A stretch of DNA of 64,000 bases, from the NCBI RefSeq assembly GCF_027474825.1, contig NZ_CP107030.1, positions 3,972,001 through 4,036,000 of the forward strand. The letters run 5' to 3'. This document shows, in pieces, positions 7,270 through 16,597 of this stretch (position 1 is the first letter of the stretch; each line of letters opens with the position of its first letter). A model generated the notes under the pieces. The model saw only the letters and a list, made by a program, of their open reading frames with translations, did not search any database and was not told the DNA's origin. Made by a program: the position numbers and the translations under genes. This DNA comes from Maribacter halichondriae. GTDB lineage: Bacteria > Bacteroidota > Bacteroidia > Flavobacteriales > Flavobacteriaceae.

Positions 7270-8322
7270 ATGAGCAAAAATTTCAATATACAAAACCTGG
7301 TTCGAGAGAACGTAAAAGGTCTGAAACCCTATTCATCCGCGAGAGATGAATACGTCTCAGATGGGTCGGAGATGGTTTTTCTTGATGCCAATGAGAATCC
7401 GTTCGACAATGGAGTCAATCGTTATCCGGATCCTCAGCAGCGCCGTTTGAAGTCCGTTTTGGCCGAACAAAAGAAAATAGATACAAGAAATATTCTTTTG
7501 GGAAATGGAAGCGATGAAGTTTTGGATTTGTTGTTCAGAGCCTTTTGCGAACCAAAAGTTGACAATATAATTACGTTACCACCGACCTATGGAATGTACA
7601 AAGTATTAGCGGGCATTAATGACATTGAAAACTGCGAAGTACTACTAACGAACGACTTCCAACCAAATGTGGATGTAATATTGAGCAAAGTGGATAAAAA
7701 CACGAAAATGATTTTTATCTGCTCTCCGAACAATCCCACGGGAAATAGTTTTAACGAAATTGCTATTGTGGAATTACTGAAAGGTTTTATGGGCTTGGTA
7801 ATCATTGACGAAGCTTATATTGATTTCTTAGGAAAACAAAGCTGGATTTCAAAATTATCCGATTTTCCGAACCTAGTGGTTACCCAGACCCTTTCAAAAG
7901 CTTATGGTATGGCGGGGATTCGATTGGGTATCTGTATTGCTTCTGAAGAAATTATATCCATCTTGAATAAGATAAAACCTCCGTACAATGTCAATGAATT
8001 GACTCAGACACGGGCTCTGCGAAGGGTTTCCAATATATTACGGATAAAATCGGAGGTGTCGGAAATACTGGAACAAAAGAAACTTTTGATTAAAGTACTG
8101 CCAAAGATTGGTTTTGTGAAAGAAGTCTATCCTTCCGACTCAAATTTTCTATTGGTGAAGGTGGATGATGCCGATAAACGCTATGATCAATTATTGAAAG
8201 TGGGGGTAGTCGTTAGAAATAGAAGTACCCAGCCATTATGTGAAAATACTTTACGTTTTACGATAGGCACACCAGATGAGAACATAAAATTAGTAAATGC
8301 ACTTCAAAACCTTGGGTCTTGA
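7270..8322 (+). CDS. hisC: Histidinol-phosphate aminotransferase
   Basis: PLP-dependent class I/II aminotransferase converting imidazole-acetol phosphate and glutamate to histidinol phosphate. It has 350 residues. Motifs: FLDANENPFDNG near the N-terminus, SPNNPTGN (about 153-160), VIIDEAYIDF with the PLP-ring Asp and Tyr, and the Schiff-base Lys in TLSKAYGMAGIRLG. The GGGAGAGG end of the upstream repeat lies just before the ATG and may act as a Shine-Dalgarno sequence. hisB starts 31 nt downstream. Confidence 0.95.
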   Translation: MSKNFNIQNLVRENVKGLKPYSSARDEYVSDGSEMVFLDANENPFDNGVNRYPDPQQRRLKSVLAEQKKIDTRNILLGNGSDEVLDLLFRAFCEPKVDNIITLPPTYGMYKVLAGINDIENCEVLLTNDFQPNVDVILSKVDKNTKMIFICSPNNPTGNSFNEIAIVELLKGFMGLVIIDEAYIDFLGKQSWISKLSDFPNLVVTQTLSKAYGMAGIRLGICIASEEIISILNKIKPPYNVNELTQTRALRRVSNILRIKSEVSEILEQKKLLIKVLPKIGFVKEVYPSDSNFLLVKVDDADKRYDQLLKVGVVVRNRSTQPLCENTLRFTIGTPDENIKLVNALQNLGS

Positions 8323-8353
8323 ACTTGATTAAGGAATCATGATTAAAATTAAG

Positions 8354-9488
8354 ATGAAAAAAGTACTATTTATAGACCGCGACGGTACTATTATCAAAGA
8401 AACGGTCGATGAGCAAATCGATGCCTTTGAAAAAGATGATATTTTACCCTAAGGCTTTTTCCTTCTTGGGTAAGATTGCAAAAGAGCTTGATTATGAATT
8501 GGTCATGATTACCAATCAAGACGGATTGGGCACCGATGTATTTCCAGAAGAAACCTTTTGGCCTGTTCATAATTTCATCTTGAAATCCTTCGAGAATGAA
8601 GGCGTTGTCTTTGATAAAGTTTTTTTAGATAGAACCTTTCCTTCGGAAAATGCCGATACCAGAAAGCCAGGGACCGGATTGTTGACCGAATACTTTTCCG
8701 AGGATTATGATTTGAAGAATTCTTTCGTAATCGGTGACCGCTTAACTGATATGGAATTAGCCAAAAATTTGGGTTCTAAAGGAATTTTCATCAATGATGA
8801 AACGAATTTGGGCAATGGGGAAATAACCGTAAAACGAGATGAACTTGACAATCACATCGCTTTGGAAAGCAATGATTGGGAAAAAATCTACGAGTTTTTA
8901 AAGTTGGAGAATCGAGTTTCGGAAATTCGAAGGAAAACCAATGAGACCGACATTCAAATCAAATTGAATTTAGATGGCACCGGAAAAAGTGATATCAAAA
9001 CCGGATTGGCATTTTTCGACCACATGCTAGATCAACTTGCCCGCCACGGTCAAATGGATTTGGAAATCAATGTTGACGGTGATTTGGAAGTCGATGAACA
9101 CCACACTATCGAAGATACCGCGATTGCTCTGGGAGAAGTATTTAGCAAAGCCCTTGGCAATAAATTGGGTATCGAGCGCTATGGTTTCTGTTTGCCAATG
9201 GATGATTGCCTGGCCCAAGTGGCGATAGATTTCGGAGGCCGGAACTGGCTCGTTTGGGAAGCCGATTTCAAACGTGAAAAGGTGGGCGATATGCCTACGG
9301 AGATGTTCCACCACTTTTTTAAATCCTTTACCGATGGGGCAAAAGCGAATTTGAACATTAAGGCCGAAGGCAAAAACGAACACCATAAAATAGAGGCGAT
9401 TTTTAAGGCGTTCGCGAAATCCATTAAAATGGCTGTGAAACAGGATGTTGAAAAGATGGTTCTTCCATCTACAAAAGGCATGTTATAA
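8354..9488 (+). CDS. hisB: Bifunctional histidinol-phosphatase / imidazoleglycerol-phosphate dehydratase, frameshifted
   Basis: Two-domain HisB. The N-terminal HAD phosphatase starts [13 protein letters not shown] at ATG 8354, with the catalytic DxD in DRDGT, then TNQDGLGT and [14 protein letters not shown]. The dehydratase domain (about residues 185-377) has the metal-binding [21 protein letters not shown] and [12 protein letters not shown]. The first 27 codons are in a different frame from the rest. Removing one A from the A run at 8430-8434 joins them as ..[11 protein letters not shown].. and gives a 377-residue protein of normal length. A later in-frame start at 8409 would lose the catalytic DRDGT motif. 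Probably an insertion error in a homopolymer; if real, the phosphatase activity would be lost. The stop overlaps the hisH ATG (TAATG). Confidence 0.93.
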
Positions 9489-10068
9489 TGAACTTGGTCA
9501 TCATAGATTACGGGGCTGGCAACATCCAAAGCCTAAAATTCGCAATACAACGATTGGGCTACGAAGCTATTTTGAGCCATGACGCTGCGGAAATCCGTTC
9601 AGCGGATAAGGTTATATTTCCGGGGGTCGGAGAGGCCAGTTCGGCGATGAAAAAGCTTCGAGAAACAGGCTTGCAAAATCTTATCCCTACTTTGAAACAA
9701 CCGGTATTGGGCATTTGCCTCGGCATGCAATTGATGTGCAACCGTTCTGAGGAAGGAAATACTGAAGGACTTGGAATATTCGATGTGGACGTGGTTCGCT
9801 TTTCAAACGATGTCAAAGTTCCCCATATGGGATGGAATGTCGTTTCGAATCTGAAATCCAAACTTTTTTGGATGTAGCCGAAAATGAACACGTATACATG
9901 GTACACAGTTATTTTGCGGGTTTGTGCGATGAGACTATCTCTGAAACTGATTATCACGTTAAATACAGTTCCGCATTGGGAAAAGATAATTTTTACGGAA
10001 CGCAATTCCATCCTGAAAAGAGCGGTACTACCGGAGAACATATTTTAAGGAATTTTTTGAATATGTGA
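9488..10068 (+). CDS. hisH: Imidazole glycerol phosphate synthase, glutaminase subunit, frameshifted
   Basis: Class I glutamine amidotransferase subunit that supplies ammonia to HisF. The N-terminal part (9488 to about 9870) carries IDYGAGNIQSL, FPGVGEA and the nucleophile motif GICLGMQLM. The C-terminal part (to 10068) carries MVHSYF and the catalytic His-Glu in FHPEKSG. They are in different frames. Adding one T to the T run at 9864-9869 joins them as ..KLFLDVAENEH.. and gives 193 residues, the family size. Without it the protein ends at codon 129 and lacks two of the three triad residues. Likely a homopolymer deletion error. It overlaps hisB by 1 nt and the next gene by 1 nt. Confidence 0.92.
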
Positions 10069-10484
10069 TGATAGACGGTATCTACATAACATCTGATAAA
10101 TCCAAGTTAGATATTGCTTTCATTCATGACTATCTATCAAACCAGGCTTATTGGGCAAAGGGTAGGAGTATGGAATTGGTAAAGAAGTCCATCGAGAATT
10201 CATTGTGTTTTGGAGTATTTACATCGGATGAAAAACAAATAGGTTTTGCCCGGATCGCAACGGACTTCGTTGTTTTTGCTTGGCTCATGGATGCATTTAT
10301 TGATGAGGAATATAGAGGAAAGGGTATAGGCAAGTATTTAATTGAAACGATTGTAAACCATCATGAATTGATAAATGTAAACGGAATAGGGTTACGAACG
10401 AATGACGTTCATGAATTGTATAAACAGTTTGGTTTTGAGGAAATTCCCAATCCCGAAACCTGGATGCTAAGGAAAAAGAAATGA
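10068..10484 (+). CDS. GNAT family N-acetyltransferase embedded in the his operon
   Basis: A 138-residue single-domain GNAT protein. The acetyl-CoA-binding motif A is visible as [19 protein letters not shown] (R/QxxGxG/A loop at about residues 78-90) with a conserved Asn-rich C-terminal part ([17 protein letters not shown]). The substrate is unknown. The ATG overlaps the hisH stop (TGATG) and its own stop overlaps the hisA ATG by 4 nt, so it is translationally coupled inside the histidine operon. A GTG at 10065 is an alternative start one codon upstream. Nothing in the sequence shows a histidine-pathway role. Confidence 0.85.
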   Translation: MIDGIYITSDKSKLDIAFIHDYLSNQAYWAKGRSMELVKKSIENSLCFGVFTSDEKQIGFARIATDFVVFAWLMDAFIDEEYRGKGIGKYLIETIVNHHELINVNGIGLRTNDVHELYKQFGFEEIPNPETWMLRKKK

Positions 10485-11206
10485 GAATTATTCCCGCAAT
10501 AGATATCATCGACGGTAAATGTGTGCGTCTCTCCAAGGGAGATTATGGCACGAAAAAGATTTACAACGAAAATCCTTTGGAGGTAGCAAAGGAATTCGAG
10601 GCGCACGGAATCCAGTATTTGCATCTAGTGGATTTAGACGGGGCAAAGTCCAAACATATTGTCAACCATAAGGTATTGGAACAAATCGCCGCCCAAACTA
10701 ATTTACAAATCGATTTTGGTGGTGGGTTAAAAACGGATGATGATTTGCGTATCGCTTTTGAAAGTGGCGCCAAACAGATTACAGGTGGTAGTATTGCCGT
10801 AAAGGATAAAGAAACCTTTATCCGTTGGATCGAATCGTACGGTACGGAGAAAATCATCTTAGGCGCTGATGCCATGGATGAAAAAGTGGCCGTTTCAGGT
10901 TGGCAAGAAGAATCGCAAGAAGAGCTGATTCCTTTTATTCTTGGTTATCAGGAAAAAGGAATTGAATATGTAATCTGTACAGACATCAGTAAAGATGGGA
11001 TGTTGGAAGGCCCCTCCTTTGATTTATATAGACGAATTTTGGAGAAATGCCACGAAATTAAGCTAATAGCCAGTGGCGGAATATCCACTTTTGACGAACT
11101 TCCAAAACTGGCAAAAATGGGTTGTGAAGGTACTATCATCGGAAAAGCGATTTATGAAAACCGAATCAGTTTAAAACAACTGGAAAACTATATACTAGCG
11201 AAATGA
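10481..11206 (+). CDS. hisA: ProFAR isomerase
   Basis: (Beta/alpha)8-barrel isomerase that opens the ribose ring of ProFAR to PRFAR. It is 241 residues. The N-terminus [19 protein letters not shown] holds the first catalytic Asp. The second half has [13 protein letters not shown] with the second catalytic Asp, and phosphate-binding glycines are seen in DFGGGLK and ASGGIST. It overlaps the GNAT stop (ATGA) and the downstream DinB-like start by 4 nt, so translation is coupled across all three genes. Confidence 0.95.
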   Translation: MRIIPAIDIIDGKCVRLSKGDYGTKKIYNENPLEVAKEFEAHGIQYLHLVDLDGAKSKHIVNHKVLEQIAAQTNLQIDFGGGLKTDDDLRIAFESGAKQITGGSIAVKDKETFIRWIESYGTEKIILGADAMDEKVAVSGWQEESQEELIPFILGYQEKGIEYVICTDISKDGMLEGPSFDLYRRILEKCHEIKLIASGGISTFDELPKLAKMGCEGTIIGKAIYENRISLKQLENYILAK

Positions 11207-11721
11207 GCAAAGAAGATCTTTTAAGGGAAGAATTGGTAAAAAACGCCTTGTACCGTTTAGATGAAAGCACCCGTATGATAAGTATAAGTTTGACCGAAAT
11301 TTCAGAAGAAGAACTTTGGCAAAAACCCAATGCATCCCTGAACAGTATCGCAAATCTAATTTTGCATTTATGTGGTAATATTACACAATATGTCATTTCC
11401 TCCTTGGGAGAAACAAAAGATATTCGAAATCGTGATCTGGAATTCTCCATAAAAGAAGGTGAAAGCAAATCGGAACTCCTTAAGAAGCTAGAGAAAACGG
11501 TCGATACGGCCAAACGGGTCATTTTCGATGCTTCCCAAGAACAATTGCTAAAAGGCAAGTCCGTACAGGGATTTTCTTTTTCAGGAATCGGAATCATTAT
11601 GCACGTAGTGGAGCACTATTCATACCACACGGGCCAAATCGCGTTTTGGGTCAAAGTGTTGAAAAACAAGGATTTGGGGTTTTATGATGGCCTGGATCTT
11701 AATGCCAAAAATAAAAGTTAG
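11203..11721 (+). CDS. DinB-like (DUF1572-type) putative metal-dependent protein
   Basis: A 172-residue protein predicted to form the DinB/YfiT four-helix bundle. Candidate metal-binding His residues occur in the early helix ([10 protein letters not shown], about residues 45-54) and in the late pair [13 protein letters not shown] (about 134-146), the usual DinB layout. Bacterial members are often thiol transferases with unknown substrates. It overlaps hisA by 4 nt and is followed by a degenerate-repeat spacer, so it ends the tightly coupled hisH-GNAT-hisA-DinB block. Confidence 0.8.
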   Translation: MSKEDLLREELVKNALYRLDESTRMISISLTEISEEELWQKPNASLNSIANLILHLCGNITQYVISSLGETKDIRNRDLEFSIKEGESKSELLKKLEKTVDTAKRVIFDASQEQLLKGKSVQGFSFSGIGIIMHVVEHYSYHTGQIAFWVKVLKNKDLGFYDGLDLNAKNKS

Positions 11722-11764
11722 GTACGAGGTACGAAATTGGAGGTACGAGGTATTAAATACGAAT
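11720..11764. repeat. Degenerate GGTACGAGGTACGAAAT repeat
   Basis: Imperfect tandem copies of a GGTACGAGGTA/GGTACGAAAT unit follow the DinB-like gene. The same unit recurs in many intergenic gaps of this window in both orientations. It is non-coding. Confidence 0.6.
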
Positions 11765-11822
11765 TACCATAAAAGCAAATTGGGGCTTAGAAGTATGAAT
11801 TACCAAATTTGAATATATTGTT

Positions 11823-12173
11823 GTGCAAGATTTAAAAGCCAGAACTAAAAGATTTGCTATTGATTGTTGGAGACCTTGTACTAAGATTCCGAAATCCCGT
11901 GAATATGATGCTTGGGTTCGACAGTTGATTAAAAGTTCAAGCTCAGTTGGAGCTAATTATCGTGCATCGCAAAGGGCTAAATCTTCTGCTGATTTTATAA
12001 ATAAACTCAAGATTGTTGAAGAAGAAGCTGACGAAAGTACATATTGGCTGGAACTTTTTTTGGAAGTGATGGATTCAAATCACCAAGAAATCAATAGATT
12101 GATAAAAGAGGGCAATGAGCTTTTGGCGATCACGGTGGCATCTATCAAAACGGTAAGAAAGAATAATAAATGA
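11823..12173 (+). CDS. Four-helix-bundle protein (S23/intervening-sequence family)
   Basis: A 116-residue protein of the family found in 23S rRNA intervening sequences and widely as free-standing small genes in Bacteroidota. Recognisable features are the RxKRFAI start, QLIKSSSSVGANYRASQRAKS (about residues 39-59), and ADESTYWLELFLEV (about 72-85). Start chosen at GTG 11823. Its function is unknown; family members are predicted to be oligomeric helical bundles. It lies between degenerate repeats inside the his operon and often behaves as a mobile or passenger gene, so its presence may reflect insertion. Confidence 0.8.
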   Translation: MQDLKARTKRFAIDCWRPCTKIPKSREYDAWVRQLIKSSSSVGANYRASQRAKSSADFINKLKIVEEEADESTYWLELFLEVMDSNHQEINRLIKEGNELLAITVASIKTVRKNNK

Positions 12174-12221
12174 AAAGGCATTGGGTCAAGAAGTTCGAAA
12201 AGTCAATCTTATTATGATATT

Positions 12222-12257
12222 CTATACTTCCGACCTCGGACCTCTAACCTAGTACTT
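12222..12257. repeat. Degenerate ACTTCCGACCTCGGACCTCT repeat
   Basis: Reverse-orientation member of the degenerate GGTACGAGGT family (CTTCCGACCTCGGACCTCTAA) just before hisF. Confidence 0.5.
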
Positions 12258-12263
12258 TAAAAT

Positions 12264-13019
12264 ATGCTCAAGAAAAGAATTATTCCTTGTCTAGATATCA
12301 AAGATGGCCGCACCGTAAAAGGCATCAACTTTCTTGACCTCAGAGACGCCGGCGACCCTGTAGAACTTGCTGAAATCTATAGCAAGGAAGGGGCCGACGA
12401 ACTGGTGTTTCTCGATATTTCGGCAACCGAACAAAAACGAAAGACCTTGGCCGAACTGGTCTATCACGTTGCAGAAAAGGTCAATATTCCTTTTACCGTT
12501 GGTGGTGGAATTTCCTCTGTGGAAGATGTCGATATTTTATTGAAGAACGGAGCCGATAAGGTTTCCATTAATTCGTCGGCTGTCAAGAATCCGCAATTGA
12601 TCAATGATTTGGTGGCCAAGTTTGGATCGCAATGCATAGTGGTTGCCATCGATGCCAAACAAATCGATGGGGAGTGGATCGTACATTTGGTAGGAGGGAA
12701 GGTGCCCACAAAACGTAGGTTGTTTGAATGGGCCAAGGAAGTCGAGGAGCGCGGTGCTGGAGAAATTCTGTTTACCTCTATGGATCATGACGGCACCAAA
12801 AACGGATTTGCCAATGAGGCATTGGCGCGTTTGTCCAAGGATGTGAACATTCCGATAATCGCTTCCGGGGGAGCGGGAGATATGCAGCATTTTGCCGATA
12901 CTTTTATCGATGGAAAAGCCGACGCGGCCCTAGCAGCCAGTGTTTTCCATTTTAAGGAAATAGAAATAAACGATTTGAAAAGAAACTTACGGGATAACGG
13001 AATTCCAGTTAGAATCTAA
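12264..13019 (+). CDS. hisF: Imidazole glycerol phosphate synthase, cyclase subunit
   Basis: (Beta/alpha)8-barrel partner of HisH, converting PRFAR and ammonia to IGP and AICAR. It is 251 residues. The N-terminus [20 protein letters not shown] carries the first catalytic Asp. Further motifs are [19 protein letters not shown] and SINSSAV, the second catalytic Asp in [12 protein letters not shown], and ASGGAG near the end. The frame is intact. The gap to hisIE holds an inverted repeat. Confidence 0.96.
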   Translation: MLKKRIIPCLDIKDGRTVKGINFLDLRDAGDPVELAEIYSKEGADELVFLDISATEQKRKTLAELVYHVAEKVNIPFTVGGGISSVEDVDILLKNGADKVSINSSAVKNPQLINDLVAKFGSQCIVVAIDAKQIDGEWIVHLVGGKVPTKRRLFEWAKEVEERGAGEILFTSMDHDGTKNGFANEALARLSKDVNIPIIASGGAGDMQHFADTFIDGKADAALAASVFHFKEIEINDLKRNLRDNGIPVRI

Positions 13020-13044
13020 AAATAGTTGATAGTTTTTCGTTGAA

Positions 13045-13090
13045 GGTTGTTCGAGAATAACCATCAACCATTAACCATCAACGAACAACC
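13045..13090. repeat. Inverted repeat between hisF and hisIE
   Basis: GGTTGTTCG (13045-13053) and CGAACAACC (13082-13090) form a perfect 9-bp inverted repeat. Short ACCATCAACCATTAACCATCAA-like direct repeats lie between the arms. It is non-coding and adds to the set of different repeats that fill the his operon gaps. Confidence 0.55.
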
Positions 13091-13095
13091 ATAGT

Positions 13096-13695
13096 ATGAA
13101 AATAGACTTCAATAAAAATGCAGATGGGTTAGTCCCTGCAATCGTACAAGACGCGACAACCAAAAACGTTTTGATGCTTGGCTACATGAACGAAGAGGCT
13201 CTGGCAAAAACCCAAGAAACCAAGAAAGTAACTTTTTACAGTAGAAGTAAACAACGGTTATGGACAAAAGGGGAGGAGAGCGGCAATTTTCTAAATCTCG
13301 TCGATATCAAAAACGATTGTGATAATGATACGCTTCTGATTTCCGTAAACCCTGTTGGGCCGACCTGTCACACCGGTAGCGATACCTGTTGGAATGAAGA
13401 AAACACTTCTAACTTCGGATTCCTATCACAATTGGAAAAAGTAATAGAACAAAGACGCACCGCCGGTTCAGGCGATACGTCGTATGTGGCATCCCTTTTT
13501 GAAAAGGGAATTAATAAAATCGCACAAAAGGTAGGCGAGGAGGCGGTCGAGACCGTTATCGAAGCAAAAGACAACAATGACGAACTTTTTCTTTACGAAA
13601 GTGCCGATCTTTTATTTCATTACCTGATTTTACTTCAAGCAAAAGGATTTACCCTAAAAGACATCGAGGCCGAGCTTCAGAAGCGACATAGATAG
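13096..13695 (+). CDS. hisIE: Bifunctional phosphoribosyl-AMP cyclohydrolase / phosphoribosyl-ATP pyrophosphatase
   Basis: Second and third steps of histidine synthesis in one 199-residue chain. The HisI domain (about 1-105) shows TFYSRSKQRLWTKGEESGN and the zinc cysteines in GPTCHTGSDTCW. The HisE domain (about 115-199) shows KVGEEAVETVIEAK and the acidic NDELFLYESADLLFHY segment of MazG-like pyrophosphatases. It is the last gene of the operon, convergent with the GIN-domain gene, with only 6 nt between the stops. Confidence 0.95.
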   Translation: MKIDFNKNADGLVPAIVQDATTKNVLMLGYMNEEALAKTQETKKVTFYSRSKQRLWTKGEESGNFLNLVDIKNDCDNDTLLISVNPVGPTCHTGSDTCWNEENTSNFGFLSQLEKVIEQRRTAGSGDTSYVASLFEKGINKIAQKVGEEAVETVIEAKDNNDELFLYESADLLFHYLILLQAKGFTLKDIEAELQKRHR

Positions 13696-13701
13696 CCTAA
13701 G

Positions 13702-14427
13702 CTAGTTCTGGTTCTTAACTTCTGACGAACCTGAAAGTTTTTTGTTATTGATGGTAGCATTTCCTTTGTAATTTAAAACACTGGCTCCTGAAGCGCTGAC
13801 ATCTATGGTTCGGTTAACCGATAGAAATGCGTCACTAGCACCTGAAAGTTCAATTTTTAGGTCTTCGACCTCTAAATCGTAATCTCGAACATTACTGCTG
13901 CCTGATAACTTCGCATTTAGGAAAGTTGCCTTTCCGAAAAGGTCTAGACTTGAAGCCCCTGCCATATCCAAATATAAACGCTCAGCGACTACCTCGCCCG
14001 TAAAATCGGAGGCTCCCGAAAGGTCTATTCTGGCGTCCGATTCGACCCATTCATTTTCCAAGGTCAAACGTGATGCTCCGGAAATATCAAATGTGGAAAT
14101 GTTTTTGGTGACAATGTAAGCGTTCAGAGTGGCATTGCCGCGAACGCTAGTGAACTTCTTTAAGCGGATGACCAAGGCATTACCTTCTTGATTGACGATA
14201 ATCTTATCATGAAGATTGTCGTTGGCCTCGATACGGATACTTTCCTCCGTATCCGAGAACGTAACATAAGCATTAAAAGCGTTGGAAATCTTCAACTCCG
14301 AATAATCAGGAATGGAGTATTCCAAAGAGGTCACTTCGCCCGACGCCCGAATGGTGTCGTGGTCGCAAGAGGTAAATAATCCTATACTTAGGATGATGAG
14401 TCCGATAAAAATTTTTGATTGTTTCAT
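13702..14427 (-). CDS. Head GIN domain (DUF2807) lipoprotein
   Basis: A 241-residue lipoprotein. The signal MKQSKIFIGLIILSIGLFTSC ends in a Bacteroidota lipobox with the Cys at about residue 20, followed by acidic residues. The rest is the auto-transporter-adhesin-like DUF2807 beta-helix, with repeated short motifs of the LSGASxLxL type (SGASRLTLE, SGASDFTGE, AGASSLDLFG, SGASDAFLS, SGASVLNYKG). Surface or periplasmic location is expected; function unknown. It is at the distal end of the gene cluster led by the ECF sigma factor, where the DUF4097 protein has a similar beta-helical fold, so both may belong to one envelope regulon. Confidence 0.85.
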   Translation of the reverse strand: MKQSKIFIGLIILSIGLFTSCDHDTIRASGEVTSLEYSIPDYSELKISNAFNAYVTFSDTEESIRIEANDNLHDKIIVNQEGNALVIRLKKFTSVRGNATLNAYIVTKNISTFDISGASRLTLENEWVESDARIDLSGASDFTGEVVAERLYLDMAGASSLDLFGKATFLNAKLSGSSNVRDYDLEVEDLKIELSGASDAFLSVNRTIDVSASGASVLNYKGNATINNKKLSGSSEVKNQN

Positions 14428-14479
14428 TTTGATTGATTTTAGAACCCGTTCTTCAACGGGTGTGTTGATGGAATATGAT

Positions 14480-14674
14480 TTATTTTAATTTATCTGCTAT
14501 ACTGACGACCGGGATCCATTGGAAATTAATGGGATACCATATTTCTTCTTGCTTTTCTATGACATTCGAATTTTCGCAGTCCTCTTTGAGAAAGACCTGC
14601 TCTTCTTTGACAAATACATATTTCGTTCGAATCGTATTTTCAGGTGTTGCGAACCAAACAACTTTATTTTTCAT
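14480..14674 (-). CDS. Small hypothetical protein
   Basis: A 64-residue ORF from an ATG at 14674, 13 nt after the stop of the beta-barrel gene and on the same strand. The sequence starts MKNKVVWFATPENTIRTKYV and has no recognised motif or signal peptide. Its position between two genes of the same cluster and its non-repetitive composition support a real gene, but this is uncertain. An upstream in-frame start overlapping the neighbour is also possible. Confidence 0.45.
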   Translation of the reverse strand: MKNKVVWFATPENTIRTKYVFVKEEQVFLKEDCENSNVIEKQEEIWYPINFQWIPVVSIADKLK

Positions 14675-14687
14675 GATTTGTACCTTT

Positions 14688-15365
14688 TTAGATTTTCTTC
14701 TTATATCGGTTTCTTCCCATATTAAAGACACCGACTTTGATTCCGACTCCTGCTGAAAAGCCGTTGATTCTTGAAACAGGACTCTCGAAAAGGTCGATTT
14801 TATTGGAAAATCTATATTTGACTCCAGCCTCCAATTGCAAATAACGGTTGATATTGAAAAGGGCGCTTACACCAGGTTCTAAAACAAAGAGAACAGCACC
14901 GTTGCTTTCATCGATGGTTACTTCCTCATTTCTGTCAATAACGGTCCGGTCCACATAGCCCACAGCTCCCGCTCCGATCAATAAAGGAAAAGAAAGGTTT
15001 ACGGCGGACTTACTGAAAAGAATAGGTTCTAAATGCAGCCCACCATACGCCCCGATAAGGTCTTGGTTGGGCTCCGTCGCAGATTTAAAAATACCTTGTT
15101 CCGAATAAAGAAACTTTCCCGAAAAACCAACTTCAAACTGCTGGTTGGCAACATAGGCAATCTTTAGTCCGCCCATAAAGGTGTCCTTCTTATCTATTTC
15201 CCCGTACGCAAAATTGAGGCCTAGATATACCCCATGAACAACATTATTGCGATCATTGAATTCTACATAATCCCCTACTTCTTCATCTGATTGCTCTTCT
15301 TGCGCATTGACGAAGAACAAGGCCCCGAAAACCAATATTAAATAAGTGAGTGTTGTTTTTTTCAT
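14688..15365 (-). CDS. Outer membrane beta-barrel protein
   Basis: A 225-residue exported protein. Its signal peptide is MKKTTLTYLILVFGALFFVNAQ, cut after about residue 21. The mature part has an acidic start, then alternating amphipathic strands such as GVYLGLNFAYGE, QFEVGFSGKFLY, YLQLEAGVKYRF and FSAGVGIKVGVF, as in small OmpW/OmpA-like barrels. I chose the ATG at 15365 because the signal peptide starts there; the longer frame adds 11 polar residues. It lies downstream of the sigma/anti-sigma/DUF4097 genes on the same strand after a gap of 134 nt. Its ligand is unknown. Confidence 0.75.
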   Translation of the reverse strand: MKKTTLTYLILVFGALFFVNAQEEQSDEEVGDYVEFNDRNNVVHGVYLGLNFAYGEIDKKDTFMGGLKIAYVANQQFEVGFSGKFLYSEQGIFKSATEPNQDLIGAYGGLHLEPILFSKSAVNLSFPLLIGAGAVGYVDRTVIDRNEEVTIDESNGAVLFVLEPGVSALFNINRYLQLEAGVKYRFSNKIDLFESPVSRINGFSAGVGIKVGVFNMGRNRYKKKI

Positions 15366-15499
15366 TTTATTTGATTTTGATTGATATTTTAAAGACAAAC
15401 AGTTTGTAAAAAAGTTGCACCCATATCAAAAAAATTATTAAAGTTTATGTGATGGTATTGTTTCTAGTGGCTTTTTTCATTGATTTAAGTCAAGAAGGA

Positions 15500-16597
15500 T
15501 TAAAATTCTATGAGTAGTACCACCCCTTTCTTTCCAATTACGGAAATATTTCCTGCTTTGCTTTTTCCATAGGTAGCCTTGATTTCGCGTAGTTTTTTAC
15601 TCTTGTCAAGCATTTTAGAATCGATGTTCTCAAATGATTTCGGCAGGCGCACAAGTCCTTCTTCCAAAGTGGCCTCGAAACGGTGGGAAAACCCGGTCAC
15701 GTTCAGATTGACCTCTGATGATTCTTGCTCGATGGCGATATCCGCATTTGGGTCCAAGATTTCCGAAACCCTGAAATCGGCTACCCTCATGTTCATATCG
15801 ACACTGGTTTTGAGGCGGTTCAACTCCAAAGTCGTGAATTTCAAGGTTCCGTAAATCGTACCGACTTCTGAGATAGAAACTTCATCTTTATTGGAATAGA
15901 ATTCAAGCGAAGTAACTTTATTGATTGACATTTCAGTACCGCTACTATTGATCCGTAGGCTTTTGGAATCCTCCATATCAAGGTCGCCGTTTTTTAAAGT
16001 CAGATTTCCGTAGTTGATGGACTTTGCCCTGAGCTTCCCGTATTCCACTTCGATATCTGCCTTGTTCAAGGTTTCGTTGATCCAAAGATCTCCGTGCTGC
16101 ACCTTCGCTTTTAGTTTTCCTATCCAACTTTCGATAATGACATCCCCAAAGGTGTTGGTCACTTCCAATTCTGCCTTCGTGGGCATATAAACGGTATAGT
16201 CGATTTGAATATTACTGTGGTTAAAATCAAACGGATTCGCCTTATCGAACAGGTTGGCGAAAAAACCGCTGCTCTTTTCTTTTATTTCATAGCTTATGGA
16301 AATAAAATTATCGCTTTCTTGAATCATGGGGCTGATCCTTTTTAACAGATCTTCGGCATTCTCCTTTTTTCGATGGTTGACCGTGATATTGATGACCACG
16401 GAAGCTTCATCTTTATCCCATCCATAGAGATCGATATTCCCATATTTATTTTCCAGATGCAGTTCGCCCGTATCGGTCATTTTGTAGGACTTCTCTATCT
16501 TCTTAGATACTTGTTCTTGTGCGCTAAGACCTTGCCCTAGTGCAAGTGTCAACGCCGCCAACAGTAGTTTTTTACAAAGTGTATCCATAATCTTCAT
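15500..16597 (-). CDS. DUF4097-family exported beta-strand-repeat protein
   Basis: A 365-residue protein with a signal peptide (CKKLLLAALTLALGQGLSAQ) and a repetitive beta-strand body. Strands such as LHLENKYGNIDLYGW, LEVTNTFGDVIIESW and ADIEVEYGKLRAKSI follow the N-x-x-G-D-I/V pattern of DUF4097/adhesin-like proteins. The function of the family is not established. The start overlaps the anti-sigma gene stop by 17-26 nt depending on whether ATG 16588 or 16597 is used, so it is cotranslated with the regulator genes. It is a likely target or sensor in the ECF pathway. Confidence 0.75.
   Translation of the reverse strand: MKIMDTLCKKLLLAALTLALGQGLSAQEQVSKKIEKSYKMTDTGELHLENKYGNIDLYGWDKDEASVVINITVNHRKKENAEDLLKRISPMIQESDNFISISYEIKEKSSGFFANLFDKANPFDFNHSNIQIDYTVYMPTKAELEVTNTFGDVIIESWIGKLKAKVQHGDLWINETLNKADIEVEYGKLRAKSINYGNLTLKNGDLDMEDSKSLRINSSGTEMSINKVTSLEFYSNKDEVSISEVGTIYGTLKFTTLELNRLKTSVDMNMRVADFRVSEILDPNADIAIEQESSEVNLNVTGFSHRFEATLEEGLVRLPKSFENIDSKMLDKSKKLREIKATYGKSKAGNISVIGKKGVVLLIEF

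Noticed and set aside
760-9869. Programmed ribosomal frameshifting in sucD, hisB and hisH
   Set aside because: No slippery heptamer with a downstream structure is needed in these families, shift directions differ, and the same kind of lesion appears in many unrelated genes; homopolymer error is simpler.
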